Source: Paraescarpia echinospica
Lineage: Eukaryota; Annelida; Polychaeta; Sabellida; Siboglinidae
Assembly: GCA_020002185.1 (NCBI GenBank)
Contig: CM034543.1
Coordinates: 7,984,000-8,047,999, forward strand
Direction of reading: 5' to 3'
DNA length: 64,000 nucleotides
In this document: piece by piece, positions 22,701-37,700 of the stretch
How the letters are laid out: the number at the start of each line of letters is the position of its first letter
Numbering within the stretch: the first letter of the stretch is position 1
Translations under genes and position numbers: made by a program
The notes under the pieces: model-generated
Told to the model about the DNA's origin: nothing
What the model saw: the letters and a program-made list of their open reading frames with translations, nothing else
The model's database searches: none

Positions 22701-25700
22701 TTAGGACTGCACAAAGCATTTTACATTTCACCCATAGCAGATCTGTTTAATCGAACAGCACGTGTTTGGCATTAATTTTTTGATGGCTTGAAGGAGTTGT
22801 TGCTAGGCAACATGTCACATGATGGACATGTCAATACCAAGACAACCTACCTCACCCAGGGCCTGCTTGCACACTTCCATGATCTTCTCGGCGGTGCCTG
22901 TGTACTGACTATCCTTGCCGTTGTATGCGCAACTGTTCCTGAAGATGAGTTCAACATCCTCGAAGAATGCCTCACGAGTCTTGTAGATCTGAGAGTTGAT
23001 GTTCTGTGGAACAGAGAAACCCAATCATTTCACTTGACACCACAATGACTGTACGTATTCTCTGACTGTGTATGTATTTGGACACTATGTTTTCATTTGA
23101 CACCACAATGACTATACGCATTCTTTGACTGTGTATGTATTTGGACACTATGTTTTCATTTGACACCACAATGACTGTACGTATTCTCTGACTGTGTATG
23201 TATTTGGACACTATGTTTTCATTTGACACCACAATGACTGTACGTATTTGCTGACTGTGTATGTATTTGGACACTATGTTTTCATTTGACACCACAATGA
23301 CTATACGTATTATCTGACTGTGTATGTATTTGGACACTATGTTTTTATTTGACACCAAAATGACTGTACGTATTCTCTGACTGTGTATGTATTTGGACAC
23401 TATGTTTTCATTTGACACCACAATGACTGTACATATTCTCTGATTGTGTATGTATTTGGACACTATGTTTTCATTTGACACCACAATGACTGTACATATT
23501 CTCTGATTGTGTATGTATTTGGACACTATGTTTTCATTTGACACCACAATGACTGTACGCATTCTCTGACTGTGTATGTATTTGGACACTATGTTTTCAT
23601 TTGACACCACAATGACTGTACGTATTCTCTGACTGTGTATGTATTTGGACACTATGTTTTCATTTGACACCACAATGACTGTACGTATTCGCTGACTGTG
23701 TATGTATTTAGACACTATGTTTTCATTTGACATCACAATGACTGTACATATTCTCTGACTGTGTATGTATTTGGACACTATGTTTTCATTTGACACCACA
23801 ATGACTGTACGTATTCGCTGACTGTGTATGTATTTGGACACTATGTTTTCATTTGACACCACAATGACTGTAATGTATTCGCTGACTGTGTATGTATTTA
23901 GACACTATGTTTCTTATTTGACACCACAATGACTGCACGTATTCTCTGACTGTGTATGTATTTGGACACTATGTTTTCATTTGACACCACAATGACTGTA
24001 CTTATTCTCTGACTGTGTATGTATTTGGACACTATGTTTTCATTTGACACCACAATGACTGTATGTATTCTCTGACTGTGTATGTATTTGGACACTATGT
24101 TTTCATTTGACACCACAATGACTGTACGTATTCTCTGACTGTGTATGTATTTGGACACTATGTTTTCATTTGACACCACAATGACTGTACGTATTCGCTG
24201 ACTGTGTATGTATTTGGACACTATGTTTTCATTTGACACCACAATGACTGTACGTATTCGCTGACTGTGTATGTATTTAGACACTATGTTTTCATTTGAC
24301 ACCACAATGACTGTACGTATTCTCTGACTGTGTATGTATTTGGACACTATGTTTTCATTTGACACCACAATGACTGTACGTATTCGCTAACTGTGTATGT
24401 ATTTGGACACTATGTTTTCACTATGTTGTTTGTATTCTCTGACTGAGTTTGTATTTGCACACTATGTTTTCACTTTACACCACAATGACTGTACATATTC
24501 TCTGACTGAGTATGTATTTGGACACTGTTTTCACTTGACACCACAATGACTGTTTGTATTCTCTGACTGTGTATGTATTTGGACACTATGTTTTCACTTT
24601 ACACCACAATGACTGTATGTATTCTCTGACTGTGTATGTATTTGGACACTGTTTTCACTTGACACCACAATGACTGTTTGTATTCTCTGAATGTGTATGT
24701 ATTTGGACACTATGTTTTCACTTTACACCACAATGACTGTTTGTATTCTCTGACTGTGTATGTATTTGGACACTATGTTTTCACTTTACACCACAATGAC
24801 TGTACATATTCTCTGACTGAGTATGTATTTGGACACTGTTTTAACTTTACACCACAATGACTGTTTGTATTCTCTGACTGAGTATGTATTTGCACACTAT
24901 GTTTTCACTTTACACCACAATGACTGTACATATTCTCTGACTGTGTATGTATTTGGACACTATGTTTTCATTTGACACCACAATGACTGTATGTATTCTC
25001 TGACTGTGTATGTATTTGGACACTATGTTTTCATTTGACACCACAATGACTGTACGTATTCTCTGACTGTGTATGTATTTGGACACTATGTTTTCATTTG
25101 ACACCACAATGACTGTACGTATTCTCTGACTGTGTATGTATTTGGACACTATGTTTTCATTTGACACCACAATGACTGTACGTATTCTCTGACTGTGTAT
25201 GTATTTGGACACTATGTTTTCATTTGACACCACAATGACTGTACGTATTCTCTGACTATGTATGTATTTGGACACTATGTTTTCACTTTACACCACAAAG
25301 ACTGTACATATTCTCTGACTGAGTATGTATTTGGACACTGTTTTCACTTTACACCACAATGACTGTTTGTATTCTCTGACTGAGTATGTATTTAGACACT
25401 ATGTTTTTGACTTTACACTATGTTTTCACTTTGACTGTTTGTATTCTCTGACTGTGTATGTATTTGGACACTATGTTTTCATTTGACACCACAATGACTG
25501 TACGTATTCTCTGACTATGTATGTATTTGGACACTATGTTTTCACTTTACACCACAATGACTGTACATATTCTCTGACTGAGTATGTATTTGGACACTGT
25601 TTTCACTTTACACCACAATGACTGTTTGTATTCTCTGACTGAGTATGTATTTAGACACTATGTTTTCACTTTACACCACAATGACTGTTTGTATTCTCTG

Positions 25701-28700
25701 ACTGAGTATGCATTTGGACACTATGTTTTCACTTTACACCACAATGACTGTACGTATTCTCTGACTGAGTATGTATTTGGACACTATGTTTTCACTTTAC
25801 ACCACAATGACTGTTTGTATTCTCTGACTGTGTATGTATTTGGACACTATGTTTTCACTTTACACCACAATGACTGTTTGTATTCTCTGACTGAGTATGT
25901 ATTTGGACCCTATGTTTTCACTTTACACCACAATGACTGTACGTATTCTCTGACTGTGTATGTATTTGGACACTGTTTTCACTTGACACCACAATGACTG
26001 TTTGTATTCTCTGAATGTGTATGTATTTGGACACTATGTTTTCACTTTACACCACAATGACTGTTTGTATTCTCTGACTGTGTATGTATTTGGACACTAT
26101 GTTTTCACTTTACACCACAATGACTGTACATATTCTCTGACTGAGTATGTATTTGGACACTGTTTTCACTTTACACCACAATGACTGTTTGTATTCTCTG
26201 ACTGTGTATGTATTTGGACACTATGTTTTCACTTTACACCACAATGACTGTTTGTATTCTCTGACTGAGTATGTATTTAGACACTGTTTTCACTTTACAC
26301 CACAATGACTGTTTGTATTCTCTGACTGAGTATGTATTTGCACACTATGTTTTCACTTTACACCACAATGACTGAATTCTCTGACTGTGTATGTATTTGG
26401 ACACTATGTTTTCACTTTACACCACAATGACTGTACATATTCTCTGACTGTGTATGTATTTGGACACTGTTTTCACTTTACACCACAATGACTGTTTGTA
26501 TTCTCTGACTGAGTATGTATTTAGACACTATGTTTTCACTTTACACCACAATGACTGTTTGTATTCTCTGACTGAGTATGCATTTGGACACTATGTTTTC
26601 ACTTTACACCACAATGACTGTACGTATTCTCTGACTGAGTATGTATTTGGACACTATGTTTTCACTTTACACCACAATGACTGTTTGTATTCTCTGACTG
26701 TGTATGTATTTGGACACTATGTTTTCACTTTACACCACAATGACTGTTTGTATTCTCTGACTGAGTATGTATTTGGACCCTATGTTTTCACTTTACACCA
26801 CAATGACTGTGTATTTGCACACTATGTTTTCACTTTACACCACAATGACTGTTTGTATTCTCTGACTGTGCATGTATTTGGACACTATGTTTTCATTTGA
26901 CACCACAATGACTGTACGTATTCTTTGACTGTGTATGTATTTGGACACTATGTTTTCATTTGACACCACAATGACTGTATGTATTCTCTGACTGTGTATG
27001 TATTTGGACACTATGTTTTCATTTGACACCACAATGACTGTACGTATTCTCTGACTGTGTATGTATTTGGACACTATGTTTTCATTTGACACCACAATGA
27101 CTGTACGTATTTGCTGACTGTGTATGTATTTGGACACTATGTTTTCATTTGACACCACAATGACTGTACGTATTCGCTGACTGTGTATGTATTTGGACAC
27201 TATGTTTTCATTTGACACCACAATGACTGTACGTATTCGCTGACTGTGTATGTAGATTTAACAAGATTTAACAAGATTGCCATCCAGAAAATTACTCTGG
27301 ATGGCAGGTGGACAAGGAAGCCTTTTGGCTTATCGAGAGTCCAATACTTTTTATCTACATGTATCCCGCCTTTTTAAGGTGTGTGTCGATTTTATTTTTA
27401 AACATATTCACGCTACTAGCACCAACACAATCAGGAGATAATCTGTTCCATTCATTTACAGTCCTTTGTGAGAATGAGAACTTTCTTATATCTAATCTAC
27501 ACTGCTCCTTTACTAATGTAGCGTCATGTCCTCTGGTCCTTCTATTTTTCTTAACTGAGAAAAAAATGTTTCTATCAATATTTTCATAACCATTCAATAT
27601 TTTAAACACTTCTATGTGATCTCCTCTCAATCTCCTAGTCTCTAATGTTGTTAAACCACATTCTTTTAGGCGTATTTCGTAACTAAGATCCCTCAGATTT
27701 GGTATCATTTTAGTCGCTCTCCTCTGTACTCTTTCTAGCATATCTATGTCCTTCTTGTGATATGGCCTCCATGCTTGTATACAATATTCTAAATGAGGCC
27801 TCACTATTGTTTTGTACAGCGGTACTATTAATTCTTTTTTCTTATACGCTATATTTCGCCTAATTAATCCAAGGATTTGATTTCCCTTTGACGCTGCAAT
27901 TCCGCACTGCTCTGAAACCTTCATATCAGCACTAATGGTTAACCCCAAGTCCTTTTCTTTTACAGTAGTACTTAGAACAGTACCCCCCATTTTATATTTT
28001 ACCTCTTCATTCCCATGACCTGTGTGGAGGCATTTACATTTCCCAAAATTGAACAGCATTTGCCACTTTTCAGACCATTTGATCAACCTATCAAGATCAT
28101 CTTGTAAATGCTGTCTGTCTCCATCACTTTTAATCCTTCTAAACACTTTTGTATCATCCGCAAATTTTAACACCTTGCTTGTTATATCATCGTCCAAATC
28201 GTTGATATATATTAAGAATAATATAGGTCCTAGTACTGATCCCTGTGGTACCCCACTCAATACCGATTTCCAGTTTGAAGCCTCCCCATCAACTACTACA
28301 CGTTGTCTTCTGTCATTCAGCCATTTTTCTATCCAGTTTATTATACCATTTCCTATGCCATGGGCCTTTAGCTTAAGGAGTAATCTTTGATGTGGTACTT
28401 TGTCGAAAGCTTTTTGAAAATCTAAATAGATGATATCTACTGGTGATCCCTCATCTACCCACCTAGTGATGTCTTCCAAAAAACATAACATATTTGTTAA
28501 GCATGACCTCGCTTTTAAAAACCCATGTTGAGATGGGTTTATCAAGTTATGTTTAACAAGAAAATCCACCATGTGATCTTTAATTAGTCTTTCTAATAAT
28601 TTGCAAATCATTAATTAGTCTTTCTAATAATTTGCAACATGTATTTAGACACTATGTTTTCATATGACACCACAATGACTGTACGTATTCTCTGACTGTG

Positions 28701-31700
28701 TATGTATTTGGACACTGTTTTCACTTGACACCACAATGACTGTTTATGTATTTGGACACTATGTTTTCACTTTACATCACAATGACTGTTTGTATTCTCT
28801 GACTGTGTATGCATTTGGACACTACGTTTTCTCTTTACACCACAATGACTGTTTGTATTCTCTGACTATGTATGTATTTGGACACTGTTTTCACTTTACA
28901 CCACAATGACTGTACATATTCTCTGACTGAGTATGTATTTGGACACTATGTTTTCACTTTACACCACAATGACTGTACATATTCTCTGACTGAGTATGTA
29001 TTTGGACACTGTGTTTTCACTTTACACCACAATGACTACATATTCTCTGACTGAGTATGTATTTGGACACTATGTTTTCTCTTTACACCACAATGACTGT
29101 TTGTATTCTCTGACTATGTATGTATTTGGACACTATGTTTTCTCTTTACACCACAATGACTGTTTGTATTCTCTGACTGAGTATGTATTTGGACACTATG
29201 TTTTCTCTTTACACCACAATGACTGTTTGTATTCTCTGACTGAGTATGTATTTGGACACTATGTTTTCTCTTTACACCACAATGACTACATATTCTCTGA
29301 CTGAGTATGTATTTGGACACTATGTTTTCTCTTTACACCACAATGACTGTTTGTATTCTCTGACTGAGTATGTATTTGGACACTGTGTTTTCACTTTACA
29401 CCACAATGACTACATATTCTCTGACTGAGTATGTATTTGGACACTATGTTTTCTCTTTACACCACAATGACTGTTTGTATTCTCTGACTGAGTATGTATT
29501 TGGACACTATGTTTTCACTTTACACCACAATGACTGTTTGTATTCTCTGACTATGTATGTAGTTGGACACTATGTTTTCGGATACCAAAAAATTAACAAA
29601 ATTAATTATACATTGTTATGGTATAGGGCCCTTTGTCATGTCACAAACCTTAAGACAGCACCAGTTATTGTAGCAGAGAGTCTTTGAGTAAAGTGTGTAA
29701 GTGAGACAAAGTTACAGAGGGACTTTAAGTAATGTCACTAACCTTAAGCAGTGTGGTGAGATCCATAGGCTTCTTAATGACTTCGTAGTAATCTTTGACA
29801 AACTTCTTGTTGACGGGCTGGTGAAAGATATTACCCTGCAACATAAAGGACATTTCTTGTAAGAAAAAAACTACTCAACCAACAGTATCGGATAGATATA
29901 TATCCTTATTATTGTCCAATGTAGTAATCATAATAATATAATTTAGCTGTAGTAATAGCAGTAGGTGGTTTATTGCAAAGTAGCATTACAAAAAATATAC
30001 AAGGAATTTGTGTCGTAACAACTGAAGTATTCTTTTCAACATTCAATAGCCTTTTTCCACATTTGTCTCTCCTTTCCCCAACAACCACACTCACAAAATA
30101 TACAAATCAGGTCTTATATAGCACCGGTATCTGCTAAATAGAAGCATTCATGGCAGCACGTTGTGTATAACAATAGTAGACACTTATGTACCTATACGGG
30201 AAGATATACAATGCAAAATTTAATGTAGTAGTCAATAGCTAACTGTCACTGCTACTAAATAGTTACAACTCTCCATTACACAATTTTGCAACTAATACCC
30301 ACTTTTCTGTCGCAGGTCACACATGCTGCATATTTAAAAACCCTGTAAAGATGTGAGCATCAGAAGCCTTACGTTTGGTACGGTACGGAGTCTGTCCTCA
30401 ACGATGGTTGCCAGGATGTAGGAGAATGCGACAAGGTCGTTGTCATCCAGCAGCGGGTTGATAGCCTTCTCCAGACGCATAAACTTTTCTTCTTTCTGTT
30501 GCCACAGCAACGCATACAACAGTTTAGTTTACCCTCGAACTGCACATGCTGATGCTACACTTCTGTCTGTGTTTGTTTTGTATCACTAGGAATGACTGTA
30601 TTGTTGTTTTAATGTTAGTGGTATTAGTATCGCGGTTATTGAACAATTATTATTGTACTTAATTGTAAAAACAAATGCGGAAGACGGTTTCCTGGGGTAT
30701 TTGTAAATGATATTTGGGATGACATAAATAATTATAAGATTACAAAAAAAACATAGATGACATTGAAATGTGCTTCTGGAGGAGAATGTTGAGAGTACTA
30801 TGGATTGAAAAGAAAAGTAATGAAGACGGTCAAATCAAAAAGAAGAATCATGAGCAAAATTAGACAACAGATGAAACCATAGGCCACATAATGAAAAAGT
30901 GAAAACATCGTGTGTCAACAGGACAGATCTCGATGGTAAAAACACAGAGGACGTCAGAGAATAGAAATAATACACCGGAACCTCCCTATTAAGGTCACCC
31001 TCAGGATTGACCAAAAGTGACCTGAATAGCCAGTTGACCATATTAGTGAGATTATATGTGCTATTCCTTATTGCTGCAGAATTTGGGACTATCCCGAGGT
31101 GACCTTATTTGCAAGGTGGCCGTATTACTGAGGTGATCACAAAGCGAGGTTTCGCTGTAGATTGTATGTGAATGTGGTTTGGGAGGAGCGTAAGAGAACG
31201 GCTACGAACTACAAACGACCGTGCGGTTAGGAGGGCCATGACCACCAACACCTGTCATAGACACGGCACACAGAAGAAGTATGTTTACACTACTCCCCAC
31301 TGATGTTAGCACAACCTACCTCTGCTATCCTCTGAAGACAAAGATCCATCATCTTCTGTCCAGCGGCCGTCAGAACACTCTTAGGTCCTACGCAAGATCA
31401 TTTACTGCTGTCATACACAGGACCCGTTAGCAGATGCCAGGATATTATCTATCGCCGCAGTGAACCGGGCATTAAGTGACACAGGCCTATCCTACAGATA
31501 AGCTAAAAATAGCTGTCTCGGTCAGGTTCCACCAATTTTATGATCCTGGCAGAAATGCATACTTTATAAATGCATCTTTCAAAATCCAGTTTATTTTCAT
31601 CAACAAATTATCCAAAACTAAAAAAGTAAATGCATTTACGAACCTAATGATTAAACAACATTGGACAATATGAGTCAAAATGAACTTGGTTCTCAAAACT

Positions 31701-34700
31701 TTGCTTTTATAAAGTTTGCTTAAATTTTAGCAATAAATAAAAAACTACTTAAGATATTTGAACAAATGAGGGATTATTTTAAAACTCATCATCTGTGGAA
31801 TCAAAAAATGTACAAAACTCAATTTCAGAATGTTGCGACTTAACACCCATTTTGGTGTGACAGGCCACATATGTGACGGGTCGAAATGGTGAAGGTCTTA
31901 AGGTATACTTTGGTAGTATGGAGTTATGAACATCATGAAAAAGGGAAACATTTCAGATTTAGACAGCCAGAATTAAACTTACTATGCAGCAACTGTTGAA
32001 ACATTCGACGTTTCAAAACATCGCATATGTTTCTACAATTGCGTAAGTTTAATTCTGGCTGTCTAATGGAATCTTGGAGCCATAAACAATACCTTTCATA
32101 TCATACTGCAGATTTACTATGTCATCCAAATGTTTTATAATAGATATAAATTATACTGAATAACATGATTTAATGATAAAAATGAACAGAAAAACTCCAT
32201 TAAAAATACAAGTTAAAAAGGTAAATGACGTTTGAGTGAGCAGTGACCACTGTCCAAGGAAGTTGACCGACAGACTCACCGTTGTATAACTCACTGTTCT
32301 TCACAACCTGGTTGACGTCGACCAGGAACGACTCCCGCGACTGGTACTTCCTGTTTCTGATGCTCTACAAGAAGACCAACGTCCAGTAAAGACAGGTCAA
32401 CATCGAACAAAACGGTAAGTTATTAAACTTCCTTAATTAAGGTTTTCTTGGTGTTTACTAGGGTAATGACAGTATATATTTGGACACCGTATGTTTTGAT
32501 GTTTACTAGCATAATGACAGTATGTATTTGGACACTGTATATGTTGATGTTTACTAGCATAATGACAGTATGTATTTGGACACCGTATGTTTTGATATTT
32601 ACTAGCGTAATGACAGTATGTATTTGGACACCGTATGTTTTGATGTTTACGAGCGTAATGACAGTATATATTTGGACACCGTATGTTTTGATGTTTACTA
32701 GCATAATGACAGTATGTATTTGGACATCATATGTTTTGATGTTTACTAGCGTAATGACAGTACGTATTTGGACACTATGTTTTGATGTTTACTAGCATAA
32801 TGACAGTATGTATTTGGACACCGTATGTTTTTATGTTTACTAGCGTAATGACAGTATGTATTTGGACACTGTATATGTTGATGTTTACTAGCATAATGAC
32901 AGTATGTATTTGCACACCATATGTTTTGATGTTTACGAGCGTAATGACAGTATATATTTGGACACCGTATGTTTTGATGTTTACCAGCGTAATGACAGTA
33001 TGTATTTGGACTCTGTATGTTTTGATGTTTACTAGCGTAATGACAGTATGTATTTGGACTCTGTATGTTTTGATGTTTACCAGCGTAATGACAGTATGTA
33101 TTTGGACTCTGTATGTTTTGATGTTTACTAGCGTAATGACAGTATGTATTTGGACTCTGTATGTTTTGATGTTTACTAGCGTAATGACAGTATGTATTTG
33201 GACTCTGTATGTTTTGATGTTTACCAGCGTAATGGCAGTATGTATTTGGACACTGTATGATTTGATGTTTACCAGCATAATGACAGTATGTATTTGGACT
33301 CTGTATGTTTTGATGTTTACTAGCGTAATGACAGTATGTATTTGGACTCTGTATGTTTTGATGTTTACCAGCGTAATGACAGTATGTATTTGGACACTGT
33401 ATGTTTTGATGTTTACTAGCGTAATGACAGTATGTATTTGGACNNNNNNNNNNNNNNNNNNNNNNNNNNNNNNNNNNNNNNNNNNNNNNNNNNNNNNNNN
33501 NNNNNNNNNNNNNNNNNNNNNNNNNNNNNNNNNNNNNNNNNNNNNNNNNNNNNNNNNNNNNNNNNNNNNNNNNNNNNNNNNNNNNNNNNNNNNNNNNNNN
33601 NNNNNNNNNNNNNNNNNNNNNNNNNNNNNNNNNNNNNNNNNNNNNNNNNNNNNNNNNNNNNNNNNNNNNNNNNNNNNNNNNNNNNNNNNNNNNNNNNNNN
33701 NNNNNNNNNNNNNNNNNNNNNNNNNNNNNNNNNNNNNNNNNNNNNNNNNNNNNNNNNNNNNNNNNNNNNNNNNNNNNNNNNNNNNNNNNNNNNNNNNNNN
33801 NNNNNNNNNNNNNNNNNNNNNNNNNNNNNNNNNNNNNNNNNNNNNNNNNNNNNNNNNNNNNNNNNNNNNNNNNNNNNNNNNNNNNNNNNNNNNNNNNNNN
33901 NNNNNNNNNNNNNNNNNNNNNNNNNNNNNNNNNNNNNNNNNNNNNNNNNNNNNNNNNNNNNNNNNNNNNNNNNNNNNNNNNNNNNNNNNNNNNNNNNNNN
34001 NNNNNNNNNNNNNNNNNNNNNNNNNNNNNNNNNNNNNNNNNNNNNNNNNNNNNNNNNNNNNNNNNNNNNNNNNNNNNNNNNNNNNNNNNNNNNNNNNNNN
34101 NNNNNNNNNNNNNNNNNNNNNNNNNNNNNNNNNNNNNNNNNNNNNNNNNNNNNNNNNNNNNNNNNNNNNNNNNNNNNNNNNNNNNNNNNNNNNNNNNNNN
34201 NNNNNNNNNNNNNNNNNNNNNNNNNNNNNNNNNNNNNNNNNNNNNNNNNNNNNNNNNNNNNNNNNNNNNNNNNNNNNNNNNNNNNNNNNNNNNNNNNNNN
34301 NNNNNNNNNNNNNNNNNNNNNNNNNNNNNNNNNNNNNNNNNNNNNNNNNNNNNNNNNNNNNNNNNNNNNNNNNNNNNNNNNNNNNNNNNNNNNNNNNNNN
34401 NNNNNNNNNNNNNNNNNNNNNNNNNNNNNNNNNNNNNNNNNNNGATGTTTACTAGCGTAATGACAGTATGTATTTGGACATCATATGTTTTGATGTTTAC
34501 TAGCGTAATGACAGAATGTATTTGGACACTATGTTTTGATGTTTATTAGCATAATGACAGTATGTATTTGGACACCGTATGTTTTGATGTTTACTAGCGT
34601 AATGACAGTACGTATTTGGACACTATGTTTTAATGTTTACTAGCGTAATGACAGTATGTATTTGGACACTGTATGTTTTGATGTTTACTAGCGTAATGAC

Positions 34701-37700
34701 AGTATGTATGTGGACACCGTATGTTTTGATGTTTACTAGCGTAATGACAGTATGTATTTGGACATCATATGTTTTGATGTTTACTAGCGTAATGACAGAA
34801 TGTATTTGGACACTATGTTTTGATGTTTATTAGCATAATGACAGTATGTATTTGGACACCGTATGTTTTGATGTTTACTAGCGTAATGACAGTACGTATT
34901 TGGACACTATGTTTTAATGTTTACTAGCGTAATGACAGTATGTATTTGGACACTGTATGTTTTGATGTTTACTAGCGTAATGACAGAATGTATTTGGACA
35001 CTATGTTTTGATGTTTACTAGCGTAATGACAGTATGTATTTGGACACCGTATGTTTTTATGTTTACTAGCGTAATGACAGTATGTATTTGGACACCGTAT
35101 GTTTTGATGTTTACTAGTGTAATGACAGTATGTATTTGGACTCTGTATGTTTTGATGTTTACCAGCGTAATGACAGTATGTATTTGGACTCTGTATGTTT
35201 TGATGTTTACTAGCGTAATGACAGTATGTATTTGGACTCTGTATGATTTGATGTTTACCAGCGTAATGACAGTATGTATTTGGACTCTGTATGTTTTGAT
35301 GTTTACTAGCGTAATGACAGTATGTATTTGGACTCTGTATGTTTTGATGTTTACCAGCGTAATGACAGTATGTATTTGGACTCTGTATGTTTTATGTTTA
35401 CCAGCGTAATGACAGTATGTATTTGGACTCTGTATGTTTTGATGTTTACTAGCGTAATGACAGTATGTATTTGGACTCTGTATGTTTTGATGTTTACTAG
35501 CGTAATGACAGTATGTATTTGGACTCTGTATGTTTTGATGTTTACCAGCGTAATGACAGTATGTATTTGGACTCTGTATGTTTTGATGTTTACCAGCGTA
35601 ATGACAGTATGTATTTGGACTCTGTATGTTTTGATGTTTACCAGCGTAATGACAGTATGTATTTGGACTCTGTATGTTTTGATGTTTACCAGCGTAATGA
35701 CAGTATGTATTTGGACTCTGTATGTTTTGATGTTTACTAGCGTAATGACAGTATGTATTTGGACTCTGTATGTTTTGATGTTTACTAGCGTAATGACAGT
35801 ATGTATTTGGACTCTGTATGGTTTGATGTTTACCAGCGTAATGACAGTATGTATTTGGACACTGTATGATTTGATGTTTACCAGCGTAATGACAGTATGT
35901 ATTTGGACACTATGATTTGATGTTTACCAGCGTAATGACAGTATGTATTTGGACTCTGTATGTTTTGATGTTTACCACCGTAATGACAGTATGTATTTGG
36001 ACATCATGTTTTGATGTTTACCAGCGTAATGACAGTATGTATTTGGACACTGTATGATTTGATGTTTACTAGCGTAATGACAGTATGTATTTGGACTCTG
36101 TATGTTTTGATGTTTACTAGCGTAATGACAGTATGTATTTGGACTCTGTATGTTTTGATGTTTACTAGCGTAATGACAGTATGTATTTGGACTCTGTATG
36201 TTTTGATGTTTACAAGCGTAATGACAGTATGTATTTGGACTCTGTATGGTTTGATGTTTACCAGCGTAATGACAGTATGTATTTGGACACTGTATGATTT
36301 GATGTTTACCAGCGTAATGACAGTATGTATTTGGACACTGTATGATTTGATGTTTACCAGCGTAATGACAGTATGTATTTGGACTCTGTATGTTTTGATG
36401 TTTACCACCGTAATGACAGTATGTATTTGGACATCAAATGTTTTGATGTTTACCAGCGTAATGACAGTATGTATTTGGACACTGTATGATTTGATGTTTA
36501 CCAGCGTAATGACAGTATGTATTTGGACATCATATGTTTTGATGTTTACCAGCGTAATGACAGTATGTATTTGGACACTGTATGATTTGATGTTTACCAG
36601 CGTAATGACAGTATGTATTTGGATACTATGATTTGATGTTTACCAGCGTAATGACAGTATGTATTTGGACACCATATGTTTTGATGTTTACTAGTGTAAT
36701 CACAGTATGTATTTGGACATCATATGTTTTGATGTTTACTAGCGTAATGACAGTACGTATTTGGACACTATGTTTTGATGTTTACTAGCATAATGACAGT
36801 ATGTGTTTGGACACCGTATGTTTTGATGTTTACTAGCGTAATGACAGTATGTATTTGGACACTATGTTTTGATGTTTACTAGCATAATGACAGTATGTAT
36901 TTGGACACTGTATGTTTTGATGTTTACTAGCATAATGACAGTATGTATTTGGACATCATATGTTTTGATGTTTACTAGCGTAATGACAGTACGTATTTGG
37001 ACACTATGATTTGATGTTTACTAGCGTAATGACAGTATGTATTTGGACACTATGTTTTGATGTTTACGAGCGTAATGACAGTATATATTTGGACACCGTA
37101 TGTTTTGATGTTTACTAGCATAATGACAGTATGTATTTGGACATCATATGTTTTGATGTTTACTAGCGTAATGACAGTACGTATTTGGACACTATGTTTT
37201 AATGTTTACTAGCGTAATGACAGTATGTATTTGGACACTGTATGTTTTGATGTTTACTAGCGTAATGACAGTATGTATTTGGACACCGTATGTTTTGATG
37301 TTTACTAGCGTAATGACAGTATGTATTTGGACACCGTATGTTTTGATGTTTACTAGCATAATGACAGTATGTATTTGGACACCGTATGTTTTGATGTTTA
37401 CTAAGTGTAATCACAATTATGTGTTTGGACATCATATGTTTTTAGGTAATTTACTAGCGTAATGACAGTACGTATTTGGACACTATGTTTTTGATGTTTA
37501 CTAGCATAATGACAGTATGTGTTTGGACACCGGTATGTTTTGATGTTTACTAGCGTAATGACAATTATGTATTTGGACATATGTTTTGATGTTTACTAGC
37601 ATATTGACGGTATGTGTTGGACCTGTATGTTTTGTTGTTGATGTTTACTAGGGTAATGACAGTATGTATTTGGACACCGTATGTTTTGATGTTTACTAGC

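Larger units (their letters stand above)
27255..28637 (-). mobile_element. 5'-truncated CR1-like LINE inserted in the 63-bp array
   Basis: A non-LTR retrotransposon fragment of about 1.38 kb splits a 63-bp unit and is flanked by a likely 5-bp target duplication ATGTA (27250-27254 and 28639-28643). Its 3' end carries a perfect 10-bp hairpin (27279-27305) and two and a half copies of a 10-bp repeat (gatttaacaa), typical of CR1/L2-type 3' ends. The endonuclease part is missing. The open reverse transcriptase frame suggests a recent insertion. Confidence 0.9.

Noticed and set aside
22972..27221. Long minus-strand frames (up to 296 codons) with a 21-residue repeat
   Set aside because: They are translations of the 63-bp satellite, open only because the period is divisible by three; no domain, and they lie within a TAF1 intron.
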